Below, in pieces: positions 34,384 to 44,049 of a stretch of DNA of 64,000 bases (positions are counted from its first letter, which is position 1; each line of letters starts with the position of its first letter). The stretch is from NCBI RefSeq assembly GCF_000203815.1, contig NW_004457711.1:372001-436000 (forward strand). The letters are read 5' to 3'. Both the position numbers and the translations under genes were made by a program. The DNA is from Cavenderia fasciculata. Lineage: Eukaryota > Evosea > Eumycetozoa > Acytosteliales > Cavenderiaceae. A model generated the notes under the pieces. That model did no database searches. It was not told the DNA's origin and saw nothing but the letters and a program-made list of their open reading frames with translations.

Positions 34384-35150
34384 ATAAAAGCCTAACATCT
34401 ATATTTCGTATCTGGTTGTCCTTGCTGAATTTATACTCCATTAATCATTTTTAGAAATCTTAGGGTAACCGGAATTTAACTCGTAGAATGCAACTAGTCA
34501 GCATTTATTATTTGTTTGTTATTAGTATAAAAGTACAAAAGTTAAATAGACTTAGGGTGCTCGAGTTTAATCATCTCTATTCTTATTTTGGATAGTCTTT
34601 TGGAATCATTCCTATCATTTGATAAAACCATTATTTCTGTTTTGTTTGATTTCCAATTCCAAAAGATTCCTTTCTTTCATTACTTGCCTTCCAATTCTTC
34701 TATTCTCTTTTCTGTTAACTTTTGATTGTAAAGTATTTGATCTCTCGTCTTTTACTTGTCTTCTCTTTAATTTCTCTTCATTTCCTTCAAACAACTTTGA
34801 CAACTTCTTTACTTATCGATCCTATCTATTTTCATTTTTTACTTGGTATCTCTTGTTTTACTTGCATCCTCATTCGGATTTGACCAAGCCAATACTCAGG
34901 CTAGCGCTTGGTCACAGGTACTTTTCTTGAGAGAGAGATGTTGCTAGTGTTGTTATATATCAATTAATTATTAAAACAAGTAATGAAATGGATTGGGGAA
35001 AGCAAAAATCAAGATAAAGAATACAAATGATTGTCAAAGGATTGTGTTGTGGTGCAACAGTTGATCTATCACAATCAACAAATCAACCAAATAATAATAC
35101 AAATAATAATTAATATTATTAAATTCGACCAAACTTGTTCCAATCATCTC
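34384..35150. other. Junction between cargo half and capsid half of the element
   Basis: About 770 bp with no recognised gene. A short lysine/glutamate-rich frame on the minus strand (34615-34803) is coiled-coil-like but has no family match by eye. A GC-richer patch lies near 34880-34915. Confidence 0.4.
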
Positions 35151-35738
35151 TCATCTTTTTTGCTTTGTTTTCCTCTTTTGATATATCACTGATTCTTTAA
35201 ATGGTATACCATTGTATCTATTTAATAAAAATTTAATTGCATGATATCCACATGTAGTACTATTTGATGATTGATCAATGACTTTGTTTAATTTGAATTT
35301 TAAATAATAATCTGGGTTGATTTCATCAATTAAATCTTTTAATTGTTTCATAAAATCATCGGTTGGTTCTTGACCAAATGAATCATAATACTCTACTGAT
35401 TTATCTTTATCTGCATCAATGTATACTGCAATCCAATGACTTCCTGGTTTGTTGTGTGGATCCAAATTCATAATAAACGACATCTTGTCTTTTGGTTCCA
35501 ATAAATTTAATTGATCACTTGCTATTACTCTTTCAAATCCTTTTTTATGATATGGTTTCATTATTCTTTCAATCTCGCTATCATAAAGACCTTTGTTTGA
35601 TCTTCCACTACCAATCTTTTGTTTTTTTTTCAAATCTTGAGCAAATGATACAATTAAATCAATCAAGAAAATCATTACAAGATACATTGGAAAGGCAATT
35701 GAATGCATTGTCACCAAACAATGTGAATATGCAATCAA
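35151..35738 (-). CDS. Adenain-like cysteine protease (C48 / Ulp1 fold) of the virus-like element
   Basis: Recognisable from the order of the His, acidic and Cys motifs of this fold (GSHWIAVYID, then YYDSFG, then TTCGYHAIKFLL). In Polintons and adenoviruses this enzyme processes capsid proteins. It lies on the strand opposite to the capsid genes. It is part of the fossil element, and the activity of this copy is unknown. Confidence 0.75.
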   Translation of the reverse strand: MIAYSHCLVTMHSIAFPMYLVMIFLIDLIVSFAQDLKKKQKIGSGRSNKGLYDSEIERIMKPYHKKGFERVIASDQLNLLEPKDKMSFIMNLDPHNKPGSHWIAVYIDADKDKSVEYYDSFGQEPTDDFMKQLKDLIDEINPDYYLKFKLNKVIDQSSNSTTCGYHAIKFLLNRYNGIPFKESVIYQKRKTKQKR

Positions 35739-35739
35739 T

Positions 35740-36285
35740 TGGCCGACATCACAACAACCAAATACTGGTAAATATATATTTACATGTGCATCAACAAGAG
35801 ATATTCAACCAATCTTTTCTTTTACTAATCAATTATTTCGTCATTTAGGTTTTAATAAAGATTCAACAAATAAATTTAAGAATAATATTTTGGAATCAAC
35901 CAATGTAATCAACTTACAATCTGACAATGTATTGTTTATTCATTCGGATATATGTAGTAATGGAGATGATGATATATTACAAGAGGTTTATTCTGAAGCT
36001 GGTAATGCAGACTTTTCAAATATTCATTGGCAAACTATGATGTTGAATCATATAGTAAACAATTGGTATCAAATACAAAGACAAGCTTTACCATTTATTT
36101 GACAGATCAAGATGGAAATGAAGTAAATTTAAATGGTGTAAATATTAATCTGACATTGATTTTATTCAAACATAATGACATCTCACAATTGGTAAGAGAA
36201 TATATAAATTATTTATTGGTTAAAGAAAAAGAATCATTAACAGTTGTTGATGAAATTTAATTTTAGATATATAGAATATTTAGAA
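35740..36285 (+). CDS. Virus-like small coding region before the capsid gene
   Basis: Plus-strand coding signal between protease and major capsid region, encoding segments such as VINLQSDNVLFIHSDICSNG and TIYLTDQDGNEVNLNGVNIN. Position and beta-rich look suggest a minor virion protein. The family is not recognised. It belongs to the fossil element and is not whole. Confidence 0.4.
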
Positions 36286-36293
36286 TTAAAAAA

Positions 36294-37625
36294 ATGGAAC
36301 AAGAAATTTCAAATCAATTTGATTATCGACAAATGGTTGGATCAGGACCACAATATGAATACACTCGAGTATATCCTCAAGCTGGTGCAACTCAAACAAC
36401 AGTTTATCAAGGAGGAAATGACACTATATTTGAAATACCACCAACCAAAGCATTTAATTTAAGTAGGTCATGGTTTCAATTTACATTTACATTACCTGCA
36501 ACCAATGCAAAGTTTGGATTTGTATTTACTGATTTTATTCCATTCTTTAGACAGATACAGGTTTTTACAAGAGGTGGTACATATTTAATGGATCATACAA
36601 ACTTTCATTTACATTCTAAAATGGTGACCAAGATCAACAAAAAATTAAAAGATACACTCAACATACAACTCTGCAGTGAATACAGGAAATCAAACATATA
36701 TTCCTTGCTATTCATGCAATACTTTGGTAAATATGAATCCAAGATATGATGGCACTTCATGTGATAGAGCTTTTACTGAACCAGACTATTTGTCTTCAGG
36801 CAATGCAAACAATACAGCAGTTAATTTAAATGTAACTATTCCATTCAACGAATTATACGAATCCATTTTATCATTGGACAAGGATATTATGTTGAATGAA
36901 ACATTATTGGTTAGATTTGTTTGGTCAGAATTACCAAATATTGGTTTTGGTGCAGATGCCTCTCTTACTCCTCAAACAAACCCAGTTGCTTTAACTGCTC
37001 CTGCTGGACCTAATGTACAAGGTATGGAAATACATTTAGCAGTTGAAAAGAGGTTTGATATTATTCAAAATTTACAACAAAAGATTGCAAGCCCAGAAGG
37101 TTTCTCTTTACTTATTCCTTATTGTTATACTACAACAGCATCACTTACAGGTACAAATCAGCCGGTATCATTAAGATTAAATAGACTAAATGGTATTACT
37201 TTGGAAAGAATTTATCATAGTTTATTTGTTACTGCTTCAGTTGCAAACTCTGCCATCTACAACAATGTGGCTTCAACAAATTTGGAACATTTCTATACCA
37301 ATATTAATAATCCTAGGAGAATGCAATACGATTATTATCCAAATGTAAATGATGATTATAAAGCATTGCGAGACAAATTGATAGATTCAACAATTCAAAC
37401 ACCAATATTCACAACTATAATTGGTGTTGGTTGGATAGATTTGATGATGGATCATTTGGTTTGTTAGATGAAAATATTGTTTCTGGTATTGATTTAAATC
37501 TAGGAGAGGTTAAATGGGATTTTATTGCATTTTTAAGTGTTGCAACCAATCTTACTCATCAATCAACAGTGGTATGTAAAAGAAGATTAGTTATTACTTC
37601 AAATGGATTGACATTAATGTAAATA
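36294..37625 (+). CDS. Major capsid protein region (double jelly-roll type, inferred)
   Basis: Beta-rich, asparagine/threonine-rich coding region with TIFEIPPTKAFNLSRSWFQF near its start and VGWIDRFDDGSFGLLDENIV near its end. Its length of about 440 codons, position before the minor capsid gene and packaging ATPase, and composition fit a Polinton / Polinton-like major capsid protein. The call rests on gene order and look, not on a profile match. It is broken. Confidence 0.6.
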
Positions 37626-37656
37626 TTATTTATTCATTATTAAATAATATAGGAAA

Positions 37657-38022
37657 ATGAAATTCAACAAACAGACAATTATTAAAACAATCCCAATTGG
37701 TGGTATCATTCCTGGTGGTCATGGAAGGTTGATGGTTCAAATGAATTTGGATTTTGTTCCAGATCTTATTACATTAAAACTCTATAGTTTGGATGGAACA
37801 CTTCATATTGGGGATGTGTACACAATTAGAACTTCATTGATTAGTGACAACAACCTTTTTTCCTTTTCAAAAATATCCACCACCAATTGTAATTTACATT
37901 TTACAAACAAAAGTGGAGCCATTATACAAGGAGCTTATTATTTTGAATGTGTGGATCAAAACAACAATTATTTGGAAAATGAATTGGAATTTGCAGCTGT
38001 ATTTCAATTTACCAAATTTTAA
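37657..38022 (+). CDS. Minor capsid (penton-like) protein of the virus-like element
   Basis: A 121-codon beta-rich frame directly after the capsid region (IGGIIPGGHGRLMVQMNLDF, then NCNLHFTNKSGAIIQGAYYF). Size and position suit the single jelly-roll penton protein of this virus group. The function is inferred from order. Confidence 0.45.
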   Translation: MKFNKQTIIKTIPIGGIIPGGHGRLMVQMNLDFVPDLITLKLYSLDGTLHIGDVYTIRTSLISDNNLFSFSKISTTNCNLHFTNKSGAIIQGAYYFECVDQNNNYLENELEFAAVFQFTKF

Positions 38023-38040
38023 ATCAACATATATATAAAA

Positions 38041-38821
38041 ATGATAAAGCTAACAAAAATCAATAATGTCATTGTGGAACCAATCAAACTACCACAACCA
38101 CCAAAAAATGTAAAAGGATCGGAATTATTTAATCAATTAAATGCAAATATATTGGTATGTGCTCCAAAGAATAGTGGCAAGACTGTTGTTATTAAAAAGA
38201 TTATAGATGAATGTACTAACAAACAAACAAATGTTTTGATTTTTTGCGCAACAGTTCACAATGATCATAGTTGGAAATTCAAAAAGATTTGGATAAAAGA
38301 GGAATAACATTTATGGCATTTACAAGTATTTATGATGACAAGGCAAATGTATTGGAAGCTTTTATTCAAAGTTTACAAGTAAAACCAAAAGAAAATAGTA
38401 GATCATTAATATTGACCAATAATACTGTGGCAGAGAAATCATATCATCATCAAAAAAAGAAGTGGCACCAGACTATTTAATTATTTTTGATGATTTATCA
38501 AATGAATTAAAAGATCAAAGTATTACCAAACTAATGAAGATTCAAAGACACTTTTCAACCAAGATTATTATTAGTACTCAATCATGGAAAGACACTTCAT
38601 CACATATAAGAAAAGGTAATTTGGATTATGTTTTATTATTTAAAAATATACCAACAGAGACTTTAAAAATAATTTATGAAGAGTTATCACTAACCATTCC
38701 TCTTAAATTATTTTTAGAGATTTATTCTTTTGCAACCAAAGAGAAATATCATTTTCTTTATACAAGCAGAAATGGTGATTATAGAAAGGATTTTAATTTA
38801 CAACTTGAAATTAAAATATAG
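38041..38821 (+). CDS. DNA-packaging ATPase (A32 / FtsK-HerA type) of the virus-like element
   Basis: Walker A in NILVCAPKNSGKTVVIKKII and Walker B in DYLIIFDDLSNEL, followed by a conserved polar segment KIIISTQSWKD, the usual order in A32-type packaging ATPases of Polintons and large DNA viruses. The region is broken. Confidence 0.7.
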
Positions 38822-38841
38822 ATTCAATTATATAAGACAAA

Positions 38842-39151
38842 AATGAACAGAAACAGAATATGGATTTCAAATGATGGAGCTCTCATACATACAGGTTTGG
38901 GTGGTCAGCAAGGAGATGGATTTGGAGATTGGTTTAAAAAAGCATATGATTTTGTATAAGAAAACAAATTAATATCAAGAGGAGCAAAGGCACTTGGTGA
39001 TGCTGGTGTTCCTTATGCTAGCAAGATTGGAGAGGTTGCAGACAAATTGGGTTATGGAAAAAAACCAAGACGAAAAAGAACACAAGCTGGAGGAACGCAA
39101 TATGGAATTAATGGTGGAGCCAAGAGAAAAAGAGGACCTAGAAAAAAGTAA
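38842..39151 (+). CDS. Basic core / minor virion protein-like region
   Basis: A short coding region ending in a strongly basic tail (KRKRGPRKK) after a glycine-rich start. Such small basic proteins accompany capsid genes in adenovirus-like and Polinton-like genomes. The family call is tentative, and it is not whole. Confidence 0.4.
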
Positions 39152-39190
39152 TATATTAAATATTGATTAACAATTAATATAAAAAGAAAA

Positions 39191-39997
39191 ATGACAGCAA
39201 GATTTGTAGATTTATTAAATGAATTTGAAGATGTGGCCATTGGACAAGTTGATGAATTGACAATTACAGATCAACTGGTACTGGAAAACACAACAAATCA
39301 AATTATTTTTGGAGATTTGCAAGTAATTTTAAATGTAGATACAACATCACAATCTACAATAGACATACCAAGTATTGGATCAAAAAAGGTTGCTCAAGTG
39401 TTATTGACAGAAATAGATCAAACAATTAATGGACACAAGACATTTAGTGATAGTTTAAAAGTCGACAAATCAATTGATTCAAATGAATTGAAAACAAATC
39501 CAATTCCTCCTCAATCGGGTGTAGGAATTACTATTAATGGAACAACAACAGTAAATAATCTTGAAATAAATGGCAAAGTAAGTATGCAATTGCTGGATAT
39601 TGCCAACATAGAGTGTGAATCTCTTGCAACAAACAAAATTACTGGAGAAACAATTAATATTGCACCAATCAAATCATTATTTATCAATGCACCATCTGTA
39701 GAAACAAATCAGTTATCATTTGTCAATCCAATACCAGGTTATATTCCAACACCATTGGATTTCTATGAATATTATACACACTGGATTCAATTTAAATACA
39801 ATGTATCTGGAGGATCATATGTCTATTCATACAACCAAATGCATATCGTAAGAATTGGTAAATTAGTTACATTATGTGTTGATTCACATACAACATTGAC
39901 AATGCAAGCAACAGCTGAAGCTTCAGAAGTATACACTGATATTATTATTCCTGAAAGATTTAGACCTCCCAATATTCAAATAGCTTTAATAATATAA
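39191..39997 (+). CDS. Fibre/tail-like protein of the virus-like element
   Basis: A 268-codon frame rich in repeated short beta segments (TINGHKTFSDSLKV, TINGTTTVNNLEINGKV), a look shared by trimeric fibre shafts and phage tail fibres. It is the last gene before the right terminal repeat, where receptor-binding proteins often lie. Confidence 0.5.
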   Translation: MTARFVDLLNEFEDVAIGQVDELTITDQLVLENTTNQIIFGDLQVILNVDTTSQSTIDIPSIGSKKVAQVLLTEIDQTINGHKTFSDSLKVDKSIDSNELKTNPIPPQSGVGITINGTTTVNNLEINGKVSMQLLDIANIECESLATNKITGETINIAPIKSLFINAPSVETNQLSFVNPIPGYIPTPLDFYEYYTHWIQFKYNVSGGSYVYSYNQMHIVRIGKLVTLCVDSHTTLTMQATAEASEVYTDIIIPERFRPPNIQIALII

Positions 39998-40038
39998 AAA
40001 TAAATATTTCTAAAAATAAATTAACTATTTTAACTTAT

Positions 40039-40119
40039 TTAATATATAATGAGCCCTGCAAGGGCGAATGCTTGTAAACTTTTTTGGGAGCGCCAGCGAT
40101 CCAAACACCCGAGACACAC
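40039..40119 (-). repeat. Right inverted terminal repeat of the virus-like element
   Basis: Reverse complement of the left repeat. The two arms differ by one substitution (CTTTCAGGG versus CTTGCAGGG) and one extra G. Confidence 0.92.
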
Positions 40120-40305
40120 TGTAACTACTATATAACTATGTGATATCTATATATGAGGATTAGATAATATAATAAGATAATGAATGTTTATTGAATATGT
40201 TTGGGTTTTAACTTGTTCTCTGACACTCTCGCAGTGACACCAAAGGCAAGCAGCGTACCACGCCTTCCTTCATCCTTCTTATAAGTATACACACCTGCCT
40301 GCCGC

Positions 40306-40312
40306 AAAAAAA
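40306..40312 (-). terminator. RNA polymerase III T-run terminator of tRNA-Leu
   Basis: A run of seven T on the tRNA strand, starting four bases past the tRNA 3' end. Confidence 0.8.
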
Positions 40313-40316
40313 GTAT

Positions 40317-40396
40317 GCAAGATGTGGGAGTCGAACCCACGAACCCGGAGGATGAGAACTTGAGTCACACTGCTTTGACCACTTACATAACCTTGC
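40317..40396 (-). tRNA. tRNA-Leu (anticodon CAA), no intron
   Basis: On the minus strand an 80-nt cloverleaf folds. Acceptor arms GCAAGGT and ATCTTGC pair (one G-U) and the discriminator base is A. The T-arm GTGGG/CCCAC is perfect around TTCGACT. The anticodon arm TGTGA/TCTCA has one T-T mismatch around CTCAAGT, giving anticodon CAA. A longer variable arm fits a class II leucine tRNA. The internal B box is GGTTCGACTCC. A Pol III T-run follows. The gene is flanked by the virus-like element about 200 bp past its 3' end and a TRE-like LINE just before its 5' end. The anticodon-stem mismatch leaves some doubt that it is fully functional. Confidence 0.88.
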
Positions 40397-40439
40397 ATTA
40401 TGTTTGATGCTATTTTTATGATCTTTGTCCCTTTTATAC

Positions 40440-42062
40440 TCGTCGCGCGAAGCTTCTGTAAAGCTACATCATCCAAAGTCAACACTGACAAATGTGTGAT
40501 CATGTCACCTGGCAGTCCAACCAATTTACCGTACCCACTGATGGACAAGGAAAGCAAAGAACGATACCTCGGCTATTACTTTAACCAGTTTGGTTTGGTA
40601 CCACACCTTCCAGAGCGTATTGACAAGGTAATCAACGATTTGATTAGATGGAAACCTAAACACAACAACAACTATAGAGGTAAATTAGCTTTGCTCAAAA
40701 CATATGGTCTGTCACAATTAAATTATTTCACGTACCTTGAATCACCTAGTCACGAGGCAATCACCAGATTGGAAAAGGTTATTGATTGGTTCATGTTCAG
40801 CAACGACCGTCAGTACGACCCAACCAAGCCAACCAAAAGAACCATGTCCAAGAAACGTTCCATACGATCGATCGACCAAGGTGGTCTCAACCTCTGGGAC
40901 CTCAACGCTAGATTCCGTGCCCAAAAGGCATGGATGTTCGAAAGGTTCCTCCACGAGGTAAAGAACGACCGAGTTGCAAAGGTTTCCTTTGCCCAATCAT
41001 GGATGGACCAACTCAACCAAGATAAACCAAACGATTTTGTCCGCCTCTGCCGCAGCGAGTGGGAAAAGCTTACCCAACCCTACGACGTCAGCAGAGAGGC
41101 TGTACCCAAGCCAGCAATGGAACCAGACAAAAGAGGAAGAGTACCTCTCAAACAAGTGTACCTCCAAAGGCTGACCATAGCCAACGAAAAGTGGAATGTG
41201 TACGACCCGACCCCAGGCCAAAAGATCTTAGCAACCGATGACAGAGTGTATCCAATGAATGCACTAGCTGGTCTCTCTACCATCGTACTACCAAAGGGTC
41301 GAGATCTGGTTTGGAAGTATGTAACCAAATGTCTCCCGCTCGTCAGGGGTGACCCAGTCGCTTCAATCTGTATATCCTGTGGCAAAGATGAATCTTCCAA
41401 GCATTTGTTCTTTCAATGCAAAGAGACCACACTACCAGTAAAGATACTGAAAGAGGTTACTGCTGCCAATAACATTACACCACCAGTTTGGGATATCACC
41501 CTCCTCAACCTCAAACAACCTCCAATGACTATAAACTTGATTGCTGCAACACTCGAACGAATATGGTTCCGACGTAATGATCTACGTCACCAAAGAGATG
41601 AACCATTCACTGAACAATACCTGCGAGCTAGAATGCTAAATGATATGCGACATATTATAAAAGTAAACTGGGACAAGACGTTAGAATTATGTAATCGATG
41701 GCATTTGGCTCTAATGAACCAAACCGACGAATCAGTAATACATACGATTACAGAACGAATACAAACTATCATCCTTCGATTCTCCTCCAACTACAACCAT
41801 CCTACTGTCTACAAGATCGCACTACCTAGTCATTTGGAGAGGTACAAGACTCTGCGTACACTACATCTATAATCGATCACCTCAACCTCATTCCTCTCAT
41901 CCTCCTCAACACCTTCATCATCTTCTTCTCTCTCTTCATCTATCAATAATAATATTAATAATATAATAATTTACTAAATAATAATAATAACATAGAATAA
42001 TTATATAACACAATATTACAGCCTATAGTGCTGAGAAAAAAAAAAAAAAAAAAAAAAAAAAA
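40440..42062 (+). mobile_element. 5'-truncated TRE-like non-LTR retrotransposon (LINE)
   Basis: An open frame to 41872 encodes the end of a reverse transcriptase (FCKATSSKVNTDKCVIMS, then RYLGYYFN and the thumb-like LLKTYGLSQLNYF). It continues through SIDQGGLNLWDL into a C-terminal CCHC-type zinc segment, CISCGKDESSKHLFFQC, as in the second ORF of dictyostelid TRE elements. No upstream catalytic box, endonuclease or ORF1 remains, so the copy is 5'-truncated. A 190-bp 3' UTR ends in 27 A. The recognisable 5' end lies about 45-50 bp upstream of the tRNA-Leu 5' end, the distance at which TRE5 elements insert. The surviving frame has no stop, which suggests a young copy. Confidence 0.85.
42036..42062 (+). 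repeat. Poly(A) tail of the TRE-like element
   Basis: 27 consecutive A residues mark the 3' end of the LINE. The following host sequence starts GCGATATC. A clear target-site duplication was not found. Confidence 0.85.
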
Positions 42063-42362
42063 GCGATATCTTTAACCAATTTATTTTTAGAACAAGCAAC
42101 AATCCAAAACAATCCAACATGCTTGACACTATACAATAAGATACATGATCAACGTCCATATAACATGTATCATAGACATGGACAAACCCCCAGAACAAAT
42201 TAACTTTAATTCTTCTTGAGATAATCTTTATTTCTTGCTGGTCAATTAAAAAGTATAATTAATAAAACTTTGTAACTTCTGAGTACTACTCTTCCCGATA
42301 GGAGAGAACAGGAAAAGAATTACTTTAAAAAAAAAAACGTTGCGCGTAGTGTATATTGAAAA

Positions 42363-42462
42363 ATTAAATCTTGCCTCTATAAATAAAATTGATTTATTAA
42401 AACAACAAAACACATTTTATTTAAATTAAATATTATAAAAACTATTTAGAGGCAAGATTTAA
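42363..42462. repeat. Inverted repeat, AATTAAATCTTGCCTCTA arms, about 60-bp loop
   Basis: Arms of about 18 bp near 42363-42379 and 42445-42462. The right arm is the last codons (QLNLAS) of the HNH-like gene's downstream frame; the left arm is an exact inverted copy. The transcript could form a hairpin at its 3' end. Confidence 0.8.
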
Positions 42463-43717
42463 TTGTTTTCTCTCCTCTTTTTCTTTTCTCTTTTGAACGA
42501 GTTGTTCAATGAGTTGTGGAGTGTAGATAAAAGGCTTTGAGTGTTTTTTAACACTTTCGAGCTTTAACCATTCGAGTCTATCCATTTCCTTTTCTTCATA
42601 CACTTACAGGTCGGCATTGAGTATGTAATCATCAAAAGAGAGAATGTCATCATATTTGTTGGCAAGTCCCAATCTGTAGCACTCGATAAAGTATTGCAAC
42701 TTGACAGCTGAAAAGTTTCCAACGTGGCCTTTGTGTTGGAGTTTTACCTTTTTGAGTTTCTCCAAGTCACTGATTTGTTTTTGGTTGAGTGTTGGGTCTT
42801 GGTAAAACTTTTCCAATTGTTGATTGATGATGGCCAACTGTTGACGATTGAGGATGTCTTTGTAAGTATTCACTGTGGCGCAAGAGTTAAAACAGAAACA
42901 AATGAGGACTGTATTGTCCAAGGTATACCCAAACAACGGGTTGAGTCTCTCGATGGACAGTAGCAGAGGATGATGAGGTCTATCAGTTTTGACCAACATC
43001 ATGATACCCGAGTAATAACATCGGCCTCTTTGTTTAAACCAAAGAAGCTTTAGAAATTCAACTGTAATGTCAAATTGCAGAATCACTTGGCGTGATTCCA
43101 ATCCGTTACGATCGTCATTTGAGCTTTTTGCATGATCTTTTCTTTCAACCAATATCTTCCAAACATCATCGAGCAAGAACAATCTAGACAACTCTTGGTT
43201 AGCCAAAACCCTATTGAAGACCTTGGAGCCAAGGTTCTTATCCATATCTCTTAGTAGATCCTTGGTCCATTTGGCACAGGTATTTAGTTCTCTTGCAATA
43301 CCTTCAGTGTTGTCAATTCTATAGGTAATACCATCTTTGATACGATTCATACTAAATTGAATATTGCAACCTGGTGACAACTCCAATCTGGCGCTTGATA
43401 TTGAACAAAATCCTTGTTGACTGATAGAGAGTGATTGAGAATCCACCAATTCAAAGGTTCCGTCTTTCTTTGAATGGTCCTTTTTTGAACTGTTGTGTTC
43501 AATGTTGGCAAAAAACTCAATCTCCCTTTTTCTATGATTGTCAATTGATCTAAAAATAAATAAAATAAATAAAAACTAAATTAATATATTTATTTAATTT
43601 TTAATTTTAATTTAAATTATCTTACCTGCAAGTTTGACAATTTTTTTCACGATTACAATCACACGCTGCCCATGGTGGAATACCATGTCTGAGAAATATA
43701 TTGTTTGAGAGACGGTT
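42434..43717 (-). CDS. HNH-nuclease-like protein, gene disturbed or mis-spliced
   Basis: A main exon (42604-43549) joins in frame to an upstream exon (about 43626-43717; LSNNIFLRHGIPPWAACDCN, then CQTC) across a GT-AG intron. The main exon has an HNH-type nuclease core: FKQRGRCYYSGIMM supplies the first metal or zinc ligands, and SIERLNPLFGYTLDNTVLIC with the following FCFN matches the conserved end of phage- and virus-type HNH enzymes. The N-terminal CDC/CQTC pairs may bind zinc. After the stop at 42604 the same frame stays open for 56 more codons (VYEEKEMDRLEWLKLESV to LNLASK), so the last stop may be a recent change. The 5' end is unclear: frames at 43659-44049 look coding but do not join cleanly. 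This is a possible pseudogene of viral or mobile origin. Confidence 0.55.
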
Positions 43718-44049
43718 GATTTGTTTCTATTTGTGGTTGTTGGGTCATAATACATTTGTGAGGCAGTGGGTTTAAAACTCTTTCCAATGGAGAAAGGTCA
43801 AGTCTTGAAGCAACATTGATTGGACCAGACTCGCTAATGTAAAGATAGATCATCTTCCTCAATCATTGCATTGAATGGTAATCCAACAATTCTTCTTATT
43901 GATTCTTTAATTTTTTGTTTTTTATTAATATTTAAATAATCCATAATAATAATAGATAAATTAGATAGATAGTTTAATATTATGTAACATTTTGTTGTTG
44001 TTTTGTTATTTGTTGTTGTTGTTTTCTTTTTTTTTGTGAGATCAAACAT
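43718..44049 (-). other. Possible 5' exons of the HNH-like gene
   Basis: Minus-strand frames encode MDYLNINKKQKIKESIRRIV and, in another frame, SESGPINVASRLDLSPLERV. Both look protein-like and precede the HNH gene, but no splice pair makes one frame of them. Confidence 0.35.

Larger units (their letters stand above)
29834..40119. mobile_element. Polinton / Polinton-like-virus family element with 80-bp inverted terminal repeats (fossil)
   Basis: A 10.3-kb unit is bounded by near-identical inverted repeats. The right half carries a capsid-gene set: adenain-like protease, major and minor capsid proteins, packaging ATPase, a basic core-like protein and a fibre-like protein. The left half carries a spliced gene with SAM-like and Crinkler-type NTPase domains. 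No family-B polymerase, integrase or helicase was recognised, so either this is a reduced element or the replication genes were replaced. The capsid half is broken in several places (roughly half a dozen). The termini differ at only two positions, so insertion is probably recent in genome terms. No convincing target-site duplication was seen. Confidence 0.8.

Noticed and set aside
34615-34930. Opposed frames of about 60 and 100 codons in the element's junction region
   Set aside because: Low-complexity lysine/glutamate versus phenylalanine/leucine reading of the same DNA, no recognisable domain.
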